NCBI RefSeq assembly: GCF_003258605.2
Contig: NZ_CP031264.1
Span: 3,100,001-3,164,000 of the forward strand
Source: Peterkaempfera bronchialis
Lineage (GTDB): Bacteria; Actinomycetota; Actinomycetes; Streptomycetales; Streptomycetaceae
Direction of reading: 5' to 3'
DNA: 64,000 bases
Shown one piece after another: positions 1 to 8,478 of the stretch (positions are counted from its first letter, which is position 1; each line of letters starts with the position of its first letter). The position numbers and the translations under genes were made by a program. A model generated the notes under the pieces. The model ran no database searches, was not told where the DNA came from, and saw only the letters and a list, made by a program, of their open reading frames with translations.

Positions 1-221
1 AGGGTGTAGCCGCCGGGGGACGGGTTGACCACGGAGAGGACGTAGAGGGGGAGGTCGAAGAGTTCGGCTTCCGTCATGGCGCGGTCCAGGGCCCACAGGG
101 AGCCGTTGGAGCCGTCCACTGCGGCGAGGATGCCGGGGGTGGGCGGCGAGTCGGGGGGCTGGTCCGAGACGGGGAGGTCGGCTGGGTCGGGGTGGGCGGG
201 GAGGTGGGACGGGTGGGGCAT
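1..221 (-). CDS. Universal stress protein (UspA family), 3' end outside window
   Basis: Only the first 73 codons lie in the window, because the gene runs off the left edge. After a proline-rich leader of about 33 residues comes ILAAVDGSNGS, the first beta strand and turn of the Usp fold, followed by a helix ALDRAMTEAE and a second strand LYVLSVVNP. This order is typical of Usp proteins, which are cytoplasmic ATP-binding stress proteins, often with two tandem domains in actinomycetes. The ATG at 221 is preceded by AAAGGACG, a plausible ribosome site. The long Pro/Asp/His leader before the domain is unusual, so a downstream start cannot be ruled out. Confidence 0.75.
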   Translation of the reverse strand, partial: MPHPSHLPAHPDPADLPVSDQPPDSPPTPGILAAVDGSNGSLWALDRAMTEAELFDLPLYVLSVVNPSPGGYT

Positions 222-299
222 GGCACGTCCTTTGGGGGGTGGTCCGTGCCTCCCTTATAGCGCGGGGCGTGGTTCTTTGCGGGTCGTGGTGCGGGGTTT

Positions 300-510
300 G
301 TGGTGGGGGTTGTTGGGCTGGTGCGGGTGTCGGCCGGTCCGGGGTGGGGGGTCCCGGGCGTCCGGTGCTCGCCGGTGTCCCCCTGCGCTCGTTCCTCGCT
401 CCGGGGGAACCGGCTGCATCCTCCATGGGCCCCTCCTCGCCGAAGGCGGGCAAGGAGGGAGTCCGGGACCCCCCACCCCTACCCGTCCGCCACCCTCCGC
501 CCGTGGGGGG
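300..510 (+). repeat. Dispersed intergenic repeat element, long copy
   Basis: The 48 bases at 463-510 occur again, perfectly, on the opposite strand at 49716-49763. The left part, 300-343, also matches that site with a one-base indel. Between the shared ends this copy carries about 110 extra bases. A perfect 17-bp inverted repeat, GGGGTGGGGGGTCCCGG at 341-357 and its complement at 463-479, brackets that insert, and smaller GC-rich stems lie inside it. No convincing ORF is present. It lies downstream of the cyclase gene and upstream of the stress-protein gene, so it may end or process transcripts. Confidence 0.8.
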
Positions 511-677
511 AAGGTCTGTCCGTGCATGGTTGATGTGAGTGGGTCGGTCAGGCTCTCGGGCCCCTACTCGGCCGGCATCCTCCGCCCGTGGGGGGAGAGT
601 TGGGTCGGTGGGGCTTTCGGGGCCGGGTGTTCCACTCCGGACCGGCCGGCATCCTCCGGTCGGTGGGAGGGCTGGGG
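511..677. other. Intergenic tail with related repeat fragments
   Basis: No gene is apparent. The 15-mer CCGCCCGTGGGGGGA at the end of the neighbouring repeat recurs at 582-596. The 9-mer GCATCCTCC appears at 416-424, 575-583 and 649-657, each time within a similar GGCCGGC- or CGGCT-type context. These look like decayed partial copies of the same element family. The cyclase stop codon follows at 678. Confidence 0.5.
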
Positions 678-2879
678 TCAGGCGGGGTGGAGGGCGCGCC
701 GGGCGGCGATGGGCATGCCGGTCCAGCAGGAGCCGGCTTGGCGGGCGGTGTAGCGGCGGAGCCAGAGTTCGGTGGAGACCAGGTCGGCGAGGCCGTCGAG
801 GGGGACGGGGGCGGTGCCGGCGGCGGCGTGGGCGAGGTCTTTCTGGACGGCGAGGAGGTCGATCAGGCCGAGTTCGGCCAGAAGGGGGGCGCGGAAGAGT
901 TCGGTGAGGCCGTCGGCGGCGTGGCGCAGGCCGGTGCGGACGGTGGCGGCGCGGTCGGTGTGGGGGGCGGCGCCCCAGTCGGCGGGGAGGTCGGCGATGC
1001 CGGCGCCGGCGAGGACGGCGCGCAGCAGGGTGTGGCGGGCGCCGGGCTGGACGCGCAGGCCGTCCGGGACCAGTCGGCAGGCTCGGATCACCTGGTTGTC
1101 GAGGAAGGGGGCGTGCAGGCGCTGGCCGTGCTGCTCGGTCGCCTGGACGAGGGTGCGGTAGTCGGCGGCGTGGCGGTGGAGGGCGAGGCGGGCGCGGCGT
1201 TCGCCGGGGCGTTCGGAGGGTGCGGGGCGGCGGGCGGCGAGCCGGAGGCGTACGGCGATGCCGGAGAGTGCGGCGTCGGAGAGCCAGCGGGCGGCCGGGC
1301 CGGGGACGCACCAGGTGAGGGCGGTGGTGGAGGCGTGGCCGGGGCTGGTGGCGGCGGCGGGTCCGCGGCGGGCGATCAGGCGGACCGCTGCGTCCTCCAG
1401 GGCTTCGGCGTAGGGGGCGCGGGCGAGGCGGCGGGCGGCGCGGAAGACGGAGACGGGGGTGGCGAGGGCGCCGGTGAGGGGGCCTTCGGTGGCGGTGTCG
1501 GCGCGGGCGAGGGCGGCGACGGGGCGGAGCAGGTCGCGGCGGCGGTGGTCGCGGACCAGGTCGGCGAGGCGGGCGGGGTGTCCGTCGAGGGCCTGGCGGG
1601 CGCCGTAGCCGGTGAGGTGGTCGGCGCCGCCTGCGGCCAGCCGGGCGCGTACGGCGGAGGCTTCGATCAGGGCGGGGCCGGGTTCGTCGGTGAGGGGGCC
1701 GGTGAAGGGGTCGTCGGCGAGGTCGGCGTAGGGGAGCGCGTGGGTGGTGGCGGGGACGACGGTGTGGTGGAGGCGGGGTACGGCGCCGGCGAGGGTGCGG
1801 GCGCGTTCCAGGGGGGCGGTGGGGGCTTCGGCGAAGGTGATGGCGGTGAGTCCGGCGGGCGCGGGGGCGGTGGCCTGCGGGCGGGCCCACGATCCTTTGA
1901 CGGCGCCGCTGCGGGGGGTCGCCTCGGCGGGGCGTGGGATGTCGGGCCGGGGGGCGGTGGCGCCGGTCTGGTGGGCGGCGGGGGTGGCGGCGGCGAGCAG
2001 GGCGAGGGTGGTGGAGGCGGTGCCGCCGGAGAGGTCGGCGCCGATCCGGGGCCTCGGCGGGGCTCCGCCGGGGGGTGCCGAGGCGGGGGTGCGGACCCGG
2101 CAGCGTACGGCTTCGAGGAGGGAGCGGGTGAGTTCGCGGACCGCCGGTGCCTCGGCCAGTTGGGCGGGTCCGCCGGCGCTGGGTGCGGGGGCGTCGTACG
2201 AGGCGGTCTGGGCGCGGCCGGAGCGGATGGAGAGCGAGTGGGCCGGTGGCACCCGGTGGACGTGCAGGTACGGGGTGGTGGTGCCGACGGCCTCGGGGGC
2301 TTCCGGGCAGGCCAGTCGGGCGGCGAGGTGGGCGGCGTCCAGGCCGGTGCCGACCAGGTCGGCGAGCGGCAGTGCGGCGGTCGCGTAGGCGGTGCCGCCG
2401 CACCAGGGGGTGTGGAAGACGGGCAGCGTCCCGGCGAGGTCGGTGAGCAGCACCGTGCGGGTGCCGAGTTGGAGGGCGGCGGTGTAGCTGCCGGGCCAGG
2501 CGGTGAGGTGGCGCAGGGCGCCGCCCCGGGCTGCGGCGAGGCCGGAGCGGAGTTCGGCGTCGGAGGCGCCGCAGCGGCCGACGACGGCCAGCCGGGCGGT
2601 GGGCGAGGTGCGGCGGGAGGGCGGGACGGCGGGCGGCTGGTCGGGGTCCTGGGGGATGTCGGGGAAGCCGGTGGCGGTCTCGGCGGTGGCGCCGGGCCGC
2701 AGGGTGACCAGCCGGATCTCGTCGGGACGCCAGTCGCCCACTGCCCAGAGCGGGTCGGGGCCGGGCCAGAGGAGGCGGGCGGCGATGGGGCGTACGGTGC
2801 GGAGCGGGTCGGAGCCGGGCTCATGCGCCGGAGTACCGGTTCCCGGCACGCTTCCGGCCCAGCCCGCCAACCACCGCAT
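678..2879 (-). CDS. Asparagine-synthetase/lasso-cyclase-like protein, stand-alone
   Basis: This 733-residue protein matches the layout of the asparagine synthetase B superfamily branch that includes lasso-peptide cyclases (McjC/albusnodin type). A degenerate Ntn-like N-terminal domain begins MRWLAGW and has no nucleophile Cys at position 2. An ATP-pyrophosphatase domain follows, with ADLSGGTAS around residues 282-289 and AAGGADHLTGYG around 416-426. Superfamily members use ATP to adenylate a carboxylate and form an amide. The usual SGGxDS loop here reads SGGTAS, so the Mg-binding Asp is replaced by Ala, while the second conserved Asp (about residue 420) is kept. The start at 2879 is chosen because GGAGG sits just upstream; an ATG at 2909 is possible. 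No lasso leader peptidase, RRE protein or clear precursor is nearby, so the substrate is unknown. Confidence 0.7.
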   Translation of the reverse strand: MRWLAGWAGSVPGTGTPAHEPGSDPLRTVRPIAARLLWPGPDPLWAVGDWRPDEIRLVTLRPGATAETATGFPDIPQDPDQPPAVPPSRRTSPTARLAVVGRCGASDAELRSGLAAARGGALRHLTAWPGSYTAALQLGTRTVLLTDLAGTLPVFHTPWCGGTAYATAALPLADLVGTGLDAAHLAARLACPEAPEAVGTTTPYLHVHRVPPAHSLSIRSGRAQTASYDAPAPSAGGPAQLAEAPAVRELTRSLLEAVRCRVRTPASAPPGGAPPRPRIGADLSGGTASTTLALLAAATPAAHQTGATAPRPDIPRPAEATPRSGAVKGSWARPQATAPAPAGLTAITFAEAPTAPLERARTLAGAVPRLHHTVVPATTHALPYADLADDPFTGPLTDEPGPALIEASAVRARLAAGGADHLTGYGARQALDGHPARLADLVRDHRRRDLLRPVAALARADTATEGPLTGALATPVSVFRAARRLARAPYAEALEDAAVRLIARRGPAAATSPGHASTTALTWCVPGPAARWLSDAALSGIAVRLRLAARRPAPSERPGERRARLALHRHAADYRTLVQATEQHGQRLHAPFLDNQVIRACRLVPDGLRVQPGARHTLLRAVLAGAGIADLPADWGAAPHTDRAATVRTGLRHAADGLTELFRAPLLAELGLIDLLAVQKDLAHAAAGTAPVPLDGLADLVSTELWLRRYTARQAGSCWTGMPIAARRALHPA

Positions 2880-2904
2880 CGCGCCTCCAGGGGATTCCCC
2901 GTCG

Positions 2905-2918
2905 GGCACAATCGTGCC
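2905..2918. promoter_or_regulatory. Short palindrome upstream of cyclase gene
   Basis: GGCAC-AATC-GTGCC has perfect 5-bp arms and ends about 25 bases before the cyclase start codon. It may be an operator or a leader hairpin. No matching regulator can be assigned. Confidence 0.25.
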
Positions 2919-3096
2919 ACCTGTGGCGCGCGAGGGCTGCGGTGTTGACGCGTGTGATGTGCGTCCGGGTGGCGGAGGAGTGGTGACGGTGCGTCATGGA
3001 TGGGGTCAGGTGGCGGGGTACGAGACCGGCCCGGGCCTCCCCCTCCTCGGCCCGGACCGGTGGTTCGCAGCGGGGCGCTCGGGGAAGCACACAGCC

Positions 3097-3122
3097 CGGG
3101 AGGGCGTCGGCACGCCCTCCCG
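3097..3122. terminator. Perfect 11-bp hairpin in divergent intergenic region
   Basis: CGGGAGGGCGT (3097-3107) and ACGCCCTCCCG (3112-3122) pair perfectly around a CGGC loop. The hairpin sits between two divergently transcribed genes, where a terminator is not expected. It could be an attenuator in the long leader of the cyclase gene, or mark the end of an unrecognised small transcript. Confidence 0.45.
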
Positions 3123-3345
3123 AGCCGATCCGCCGCCCGCGGGGAATGAGGCGGCGGTGTCCCCCGGCCCACCGGGTCCTCGGACGATGGGCCGACCCAC
3201 GCCCTCCAGAGAACCCTCGCCCCAATGGTCTGGACAGGTCGCACAGGGCGGCGCACGTCTACACGGAACCGGAGCACGCGCACTGCTCTTACAACCGGCA
3301 AGCGGCCGGAAAAGCGCGCAATCTCGCCATCCGGAATGCGGGCTC

Positions 3346-3374
3346 TTAACCGTCGGGATGCACCGAACTACTCT
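3346..3374 (+). promoter_or_regulatory. Candidate sigma-70-type promoter for the sporulation-type regulator
   Basis: TTAACC (3346-3351) and TACTCT (3369-3374) are separated by 17 bases, close to the actinomycete TTGAC-N17/18-TANNNT pattern. They lie about 50 bases before the proposed TTG start at 3423. Confidence 0.3.
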
Positions 3375-3422
3375 GGGTGTGCCAAGGCTGTCGGAACGCC
3401 AGTGCCCGAGGGGGTGGCAGGG

Positions 3423-4913
3423 TTGACAATCATCAGCCCGCGGGGACCGAACGAGAAGCTCGGCACGCTGCTGTCCCTCGCCGGGATCAGCAACGCCGGG
3501 TTGGCGCGGCGCGTCAACGACCTCGGTGCGCAGCGCGGCCTGACGCTGCGGTACGACAAGACGTCGGTGGCCCGGTGGGTCACCAAGGGCATGGTGCCGC
3601 AGGGTCCGGTGCCGCATCTGATCGCCAGTGCGATCGGCGGGAAGCTGGGCCGGCCGGTGCCGTTGGAGGAGATCGGGCTGGGGGACACCGACCCGGCGCC
3701 GGAGGTGGGGCTGGCGTTTCCCCGGGAGGTGCCGGAGGCGGTGCGGACCGCCACCGACCTGTGGAAGGTGGATCTGGAGAACCGCCGGGGTCCCGGGGGT
3801 GGCCGGTGGAGCGACAGCCTGGCGGGGACGTTCTCGGTGGCCGCGTACGCCACACCGGTGTCGCGGTGGCTGATAACGCCCGCCGACGCGTCGGTGGCGC
3901 GGGACGCGGCGGTGATCGCGGCGTCGCCGGCGGCCGGGGCGGGGCATGGCAGCAGCATCCTGACGGCGGCGGCCTCGCCGGCGGAGCTGTCGTCGTACCG
4001 GGTGGGGCACGCGGATGCGGCGAAGCTGCGGGAGGCGGCGCAGGAGGCGCGGCGGTGGGACTCCAAGTACGGCGGCGGGGACTGGCGTTCGTCGATGGTG
4101 CCGGACTGCCTGCGGGTGGAGGCGGCGCCGCTGCTGCTGGCGTCGTACAGCGATGACGTGGGGCGGGCGCTGTTCGGGGCGACGGCGGAGCTGACCCGGT
4201 TGGCGGGGTGGATGGCGTTCGACACCGGGCAGCACGAGGCGGCGCAGCGGTACTACATCCAGGCGCTGCGGCTGGCGCGGGCGGCTGCGGATGTGCCGCT
4301 GGGCGGGTATGTGCTGGCGTCGATGTCGTTGCAGGCGACATATCGGGGGTTCGCCGACGAGGGGGTGGACCTGGCGCAGGCGGCGCTGGAGCGGAACCGG
4401 GGGTTGGCGACGGCGCGGACGATGAGCTTCTTCCACCTGGTGGAGGCGCGCGCGCATGCCCGGGCGGGGCATGCGGGGCCGTGTTCGGCGGCGTTGGCGG
4501 CGGCGGAGTCGTGGTTGGAGCGGTCCCGGGGCGGTGACGCGGATCCGGCGTGGGTGGACTTCTACTCGTACGACCGGCTGGCGGCGGATGCGGCGGAGTG
4601 CTTCCGGGACCTGGGGGTGCCGGCCAAGGTGCGGCAGTTCACGCGGGAGGCGCTGGCCCGGCCGACGGAGGGGTTCGTCCGGTCGCATGGGCTGCGGCTG
4701 GTGGTGTCCGCGATGGCGGAGGCGCAGGCCGGGGAGCTGGACGCGGCGGTGGAGGCGGGGGCCCGGGCGGTGGAGGTGGCGGGGCGGATCTCGTCGCAGC
4801 GCACCCGGGAGTATGTGCTGGAGATGCTGCGGCGGCTGGAGCCGTTCCGGGGGGAGCGGGCGGTGCGGGAGCTGGAGGAGCGGGCCAAGCTGGTGTTGGC
4901 GGCTCCGGCGTAG
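3423..4913 (+). CDS. ORF1590/NsdA-like sporulation-associated regulator with TPR-like repeats
   Basis: The 496-residue product starts [16 protein letters not shown], then [13 protein letters not shown] and [11 protein letters not shown], which look like a helix-turn-helix. The rest is alpha-helical and TPR-like, with stretches such as [19 protein letters not shown]. Streptomyces proteins of this build include the S. griseus ORF1590 product and NsdA, which affect differentiation and antibiotic timing. From memory, ORF1590 is made in two sizes from alternative starts. I chose the TTG at 3423, which has AGGGGG upstream, but the in-frame GTG at 3402 is also possible. The frame stays open far upstream, so the N-terminus is uncertain. 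It is followed on the same strand by lhgO and trmB. Confidence 0.65.
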   Translation: MTIISPRGPNEKLGTLLSLAGISNAGLARRVNDLGAQRGLTLRYDKTSVARWVTKGMVPQGPVPHLIASAIGGKLGRPVPLEEIGLGDTDPAPEVGLAFPREVPEAVRTATDLWKVDLENRRGPGGGRWSDSLAGTFSVAAYATPVSRWLITPADASVARDAAVIAASPAAGAGHGSSILTAAASPAELSSYRVGHADAAKLREAAQEARRWDSKYGGGDWRSSMVPDCLRVEAAPLLLASYSDDVGRALFGATAELTRLAGWMAFDTGQHEAAQRYYIQALRLARAAADVPLGGYVLASMSLQATYRGFADEGVDLAQAALERNRGLATARTMSFFHLVEARAHARAGHAGPCSAALAAAESWLERSRGGDADPAWVDFYSYDRLAADAAECFRDLGVPAKVRQFTREALARPTEGFVRSHGLRLVVSAMAEAQAGELDAAVEAGARAVEVAGRISSQRTREYVLEMLRRLEPFRGERAVRELEERAKLVLAAPA

Positions 4914-4983
4914 CCCCTGCGCGGTGTCCGTGGTGCGTGGCACGATCGCGGGGGCGGGTCGCTGCGGAAGGGAAGAGGGCCTG

Positions 4984-6225
4984 GTGGCGTACGACTACGA
5001 CGTGCTGGTGGTCGGCGGCGGGATCGTCGGGCTGGCGACGGCGTATGCGCTGGTGCGGGGGCGGCCGGGGCTGGCGGTGGGGGTGCTGGAGAAGGAGGAC
5101 TTCCTGGCCTCGCACCAGACGGGGCGCAACAGCGGGGTGATCCACAGCGGGGTGTACTACCGGCCGGGGTCGTTCAAGGCCCGGTTCGCGGTGGGCGGTG
5201 CGGCGGAGATGGTGGAGTTCTGCCGGGAGCACGGGATCGCGTACGAGGTGACCGGGAAGCTGATCGTGGCGGTGGACCGGGAGGAGCTGCCCCGGTTGCA
5301 TGCGCTGGCGCAGCGGGGCCGGGAGAACGGCATCCCGGTGCGGGAGCTGGGGGCGGCGCAGATCGGCGATTTCGAGCCACATGTGGCGGGGGTGGCGGGG
5401 CTGCATGTGGGGTCGACGGGGATCTGCGACTTCCCGGCGGTGGCGCGTACCCTCGCCAAGCTCGCGGAGGAGGCGGGGGCCGAGCTGCGGCCGGCGACCG
5501 AGGCGCGGTCGGTGGCGCACCGGGCGGACGGGGTGACGGTGGGGACGCGCCGGGGCGAGCTGCGGGCCGGGGTGCTGGTGAACTGCGCCGGGCTGCAGAG
5601 CGACCGGGTGGCGCGGCTGGCCGGGGACGATCCGGGGGTGCGGATCGTGCCGTTCCGGGGTGAGTACTACACCTTGGCGCCGGAGCGGCAGGGGCTGGTG
5701 CGGGGGCTGGTGTATCCGGTGCCGGACCCGGCGTTCCCGTTCCTGGGGGTGCATCTGACGCGGGGCGTGCACGGGGAGGTGCATGTGGGGCCCAATGCGG
5801 TGCCGGCGCTGGCCCGGGAGGGCTATGACTGGCGGACGGTGCGGCTGCGGGATGTGGCGGACACGGTCGCGTACCCGGGGACCTGGCGGGTCGCGCGGCG
5901 GCACTGGCGGTACGAGGTGGGCGAGTTGCACCGCTCGCTGTCCAAGCGGGCGTTCACGGCGGCCGTACGGCGGCTGCTGCCGGAGGTGTCGGCGGGGGAT
6001 CTGGTGCCGGCCGCGGCGGGGGTGCGGGCGCAGGCGGTGGCGCGGGACGGGTCGCTGCTGGACGACTTCGCGTTCGCGGGTTTCGACCCGGAGGCGAGGG
6101 CTGCGGCGCCGTCCCGGCTGGTGCATGTGCTGAACGCGCCGTCCCCGGCGGCGACCGCTTCGCTGCCGATCGGCCGGGAGGTGGCACGGCGGGCGCTGGC
6201 GGCGCTGGACGCGGGCCGGGGGTAG
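4984..6225 (+). CDS. lhgO: L-2-hydroxyglutarate oxidase
   Basis: This is a 413-residue FAD-dependent oxidoreductase of the DAO family. The dinucleotide-binding motif VVGGGIVGLATAYAL is at the N-terminus, followed by the family signature TGRNSGVIHSGVYYRPGSFKA. Later motifs include VNCAGLQSDRVA and FRGEYYTL, and a C-terminal SPAATASLPIG is in the FAD-contacting position. The enzyme oxidises L-2-hydroxyglutarate to 2-oxoglutarate, removing a dead-end product of central metabolism. The GTG start at 4984 has a GGAAGAGGG ribosome site upstream. The length is normal for LhgO. It lies 70 bases after the regulator and 27 before trmB. Confidence 0.88.
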   Translation: MAYDYDVLVVGGGIVGLATAYALVRGRPGLAVGVLEKEDFLASHQTGRNSGVIHSGVYYRPGSFKARFAVGGAAEMVEFCREHGIAYEVTGKLIVAVDREELPRLHALAQRGRENGIPVRELGAAQIGDFEPHVAGVAGLHVGSTGICDFPAVARTLAKLAEEAGAELRPATEARSVAHRADGVTVGTRRGELRAGVLVNCAGLQSDRVARLAGDDPGVRIVPFRGEYYTLAPERQGLVRGLVYPVPDPAFPFLGVHLTRGVHGEVHVGPNAVPALAREGYDWRTVRLRDVADTVAYPGTWRVARRHWRYEVGELHRSLSKRAFTAAVRRLLPEVSAGDLVPAAAGVRAQAVARDGSLLDDFAFAGFDPEARAAAPSRLVHVLNAPSPAATASLPIGREVARRALAALDAGRG

Positions 6226-6252
6226 GGGCGGTCCCCGTAGGATGGGTGCACT

Positions 6253-7014
6253 GTGACTGCCTCCACCGATTCCCGCCCGTACCCGCACGCCGCCACGCCC
6301 GAGCAGCACCGGGAGCGGCGGATCCGTTCGTTCCACCCTCGGCGCGGTCGGCTGACCTCGGCCCAGGGAAGCGCGCTGGAGCGGCTGTGGCCTCGGTACG
6401 GGACGCCGATCGACGGGACGCCGCTGGATCTGGCGGAGCTGTTCGGCGGTGCGCTGCCGGTAGTGCTGGAGATCGGCTTCGGGATGGGCGAGACCACGGC
6501 GGCGATGGCTGCCGCCGACCCGGGCACCGGCATCCTGGCGGTGGATGTGCACACCCCCGGCCACGGCAATCTGCTCGCCCGGGTCGAGCAGGACAGCCTG
6601 GAGAATGTGCGGCCGGCGGCGGGTGACGCGGTGCTGCTGCTGCGGGACATGCTGGCGCCGGGGTCGCTGGCCGGGCTGCGGGTGTACTTCCCCGATCCCT
6701 GGCCGAAGAGCAAGCACCACAAGCGGCGGCTGATCCAGCCGGAGTTCGTCGCGCTGGCCGTCTCCCGGCTGGCGCCGGGCGCCACCGTGCACTGCGCGAC
6801 CGACTGGGAGCCGTACGCGGAGCAGATGCTGGAGGTGCTGTCCGCCTCACCGGAACTGGTGAACCTGCACCCCGAGGGCGACGGCACGGTGCTGGAGGAC
6901 GGCAGCGTGCCCGGCTATGCGCCGAGGCCCGCGTGGCGGCCGGTGACCAAGTTCGAGCGGCAGGGCCTGGCCAAGGGGCACCGGGTGCACGATCTGCTCT
7001 TCCGGCGGCGCTGA
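6253..7014 (+). CDS. trmB: tRNA (guanine-N7-)-methyltransferase
   Basis: The 253-residue protein carries the TrmB hallmarks: EIGFGMGE (SAM-binding motif I), VDVHTPGHGNLL, VYFPDPWPKSKHHKRRL around residues 137-152, and ATDWEPYAEQM. It transfers a methyl group from SAM to G46 of tRNA. The GTG start at 6253 was chosen because the coding pattern begins there and the previous gene ends at 6225. It is probably co-transcribed with lhgO. Confidence 0.93.
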   Translation: MTASTDSRPYPHAATPEQHRERRIRSFHPRRGRLTSAQGSALERLWPRYGTPIDGTPLDLAELFGGALPVVLEIGFGMGETTAAMAAADPGTGILAVDVHTPGHGNLLARVEQDSLENVRPAAGDAVLLLRDMLAPGSLAGLRVYFPDPWPKSKHHKRRLIQPEFVALAVSRLAPGATVHCATDWEPYAEQMLEVLSASPELVNLHPEGDGTVLEDGSVPGYAPRPAWRPVTKFERQGLAKGHRVHDLLFRRR

Positions 7015-7027
7015 CGGGCCCGTTCGC

Positions 7028-7063
7028 GGTGCCACGGCAGGTGTCACGGCAGGTGTCACGTTA
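7028..7063 (+). repeat. 12-bp tandem repeat, three copies
   Basis: GGTGYCACGGCA-like units occur at 7028-7039, 7040-7051 and 7052-7063, differing at one to three positions. They fill the space between trmB and the prsW-like gene, with no ORF. Confidence 0.6.
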
Positions 7064-7134
7064 GGTGCGGTGGGCGCCACTCAGGGTGTGCGTAAGCCCT
7101 CCCCCGGGTGCGGTGCTTCCCCTAAGGTCGTGGC

Positions 7135-8370
7135 GTGAGCAGCCCGCAGCCGGTCGGCCCGTGGTGTTCCGCGCACGCCCGGCCGCAGGACTCCGTGCCG
7201 TGGTTCCGGCGGCGGATGCCGACGGTGGGCCGGGGTGTGCGGCTGGTGGCACCGGCGGCCTTCCTGGCGCTGTGCGGGGTGCTGATCCTGGCGATGGTGG
7301 AGCGGCAGACCGGTCGGCCCGGCTTCCTGGTGGGGCTGGGTCTGGCGGTGCTGCCGGTGCCGCTGGTGCTGGGGTCGCTGGCGTGGCTGGACCGGGTGGA
7401 GCCGGCGCCGCTGCGCAGCCTGCTGTTCTGCTTCGGCTGGGGGGCGTGCGCGGCGACGCTGGTCGCCATCTGGGCCAACAGCTGGACGGCCGGGCTGCTG
7501 GCCTCGCATCAGAGCCCTCGGGGGGAGACCATCGGCTCCGCGGTGGTCGCGCCGCTGGTGGAGGAGAGCTGCAAGGGCGCGGCGGTGCTGCTGCTCTTCC
7601 TGGTGCGGCGGCGGTACGTCGGTTCGGTGATCGACGGCATCGTGCTGGCCGGTTTTGTCGCCTGCGGCTTCGCCTTCACCGAGAACGTGCTCTATCTGGG
7701 CCGCTCCTACACCGAGGACCAGGCGGTGGGGAACGGCATGGGCGGCACCGTGTACACCTTCGTCCTGCGCGGGGTGATGTCGCCGTTCGCGCATCCGCTG
7801 TTCACCGCCCTGATCGGGATCGGGTTCGGCGTGGCTGCGGTCGGCCGGGGGCGGCTGCTGCGGGTGGCGGCGCCGGTGGGCGGCTGGCTGGCGGCGGTGG
7901 TGCTGCACGGCACATGGAACGCTGCGGCGTCGCTGGGCACCGGCGGTTTCCTGCTGGTGTACGGGGTCTTCATGGTGCCGGCGTTCGGCGGGCTGATCGG
8001 ACTGTCGGTGTGGTCGCGCAGCGATGAGCTGAAGGTGGTCGGGCGTCAGCTTCCGGTGTACGTCTGGGCGGGCTGGCTGGGCCCGGCCGAGCCGGCGGCG
8101 CTGTCGGCGATGCGGCTGCGGGGGCGGGCGCGGCGGCGGGCGCGGGCGCTGTACGGGCCGGCGGGCGGCCGGGCGGTGGCCGAGTACATCGCGCTGGCCA
8201 CCGCGCTGGCGCTGCTGCGGCGGCGGGCGGAGCGGGGTTCGACGCCGGTCGCGGAGTTCACGGTGCGGGAGCGGGAGTTGCTGCACCGGCTGTGGGAGCG
8301 CCGTCCGGTCGCGGCGGTGGTGCTGGCGGAGGTGGCGGCGGCCGCGCCGTGCTCGTACGGCCGCAGCTGA
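7135..8370 (+). CDS. PrsW-family intramembrane metalloprotease
   Basis: This is a 411-residue multipass membrane protein. The four PrsW motifs are present in order: EESCKG (residues 143-148), FAFTEN (179-184), HPLF (220-223) and HGTWN (258-262). The Glu and His residues would form the metal site in the membrane. PrsW of Bacillus cleaves an anti-sigma factor; Streptomyces members are mostly unassigned and the target here is unknown. The soluble tail after about residue 310 is Arg/Ala-rich. The GTG start at 7135 has CTAAGG upstream. Its position directly after trmB suggests co-expression. Confidence 0.85.
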   Translation: MSSPQPVGPWCSAHARPQDSVPWFRRRMPTVGRGVRLVAPAAFLALCGVLILAMVERQTGRPGFLVGLGLAVLPVPLVLGSLAWLDRVEPAPLRSLLFCFGWGACAATLVAIWANSWTAGLLASHQSPRGETIGSAVVAPLVEESCKGAAVLLLFLVRRRYVGSVIDGIVLAGFVACGFAFTENVLYLGRSYTEDQAVGNGMGGTVYTFVLRGVMSPFAHPLFTALIGIGFGVAAVGRGRLLRVAAPVGGWLAAVVLHGTWNAAASLGTGGFLLVYGVFMVPAFGGLIGLSVWSRSDELKVVGRQLPVYVWAGWLGPAEPAALSAMRLRGRARRRARALYGPAGGRAVAEYIALATALALLRRRAERGSTPVAEFTVRERELLHRLWERRPVAAVVLAEVAAAAPCSYGRS

Positions 8371-8478
8371 GGGGGCGGGGCGGGGCGTTAGTACGTTCGG
8401 TGGTGCTCCGATTGCGGAGCGTGGCAGGCCGTGACATCCGTGGAGGGGTACGCCCGTCTCTTCCCGAAAGGCTCTGCC

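Noticed and set aside
588-2948. Open frame of 786 codons on the plus strand
   Set aside because: It is Gly/Ala/Glu filler opposite the cyclase gene, with no domain, and mirrors the GC-rich third positions of the real gene.
2821-2997. 58-codon minus-strand ORF as a lasso precursor for the cyclase
   Set aside because: It overlaps the cyclase start by 59 bases, is Arg/His-rich and shows no leader threonine/core pattern typical of lasso precursors.
3006-6792. Long minus-strand frames opposite the regulator, lhgO and trmB
   Set aside because: They are Arg/Pro/His-rich shadows without motifs; the plus-strand genes have clear domains.
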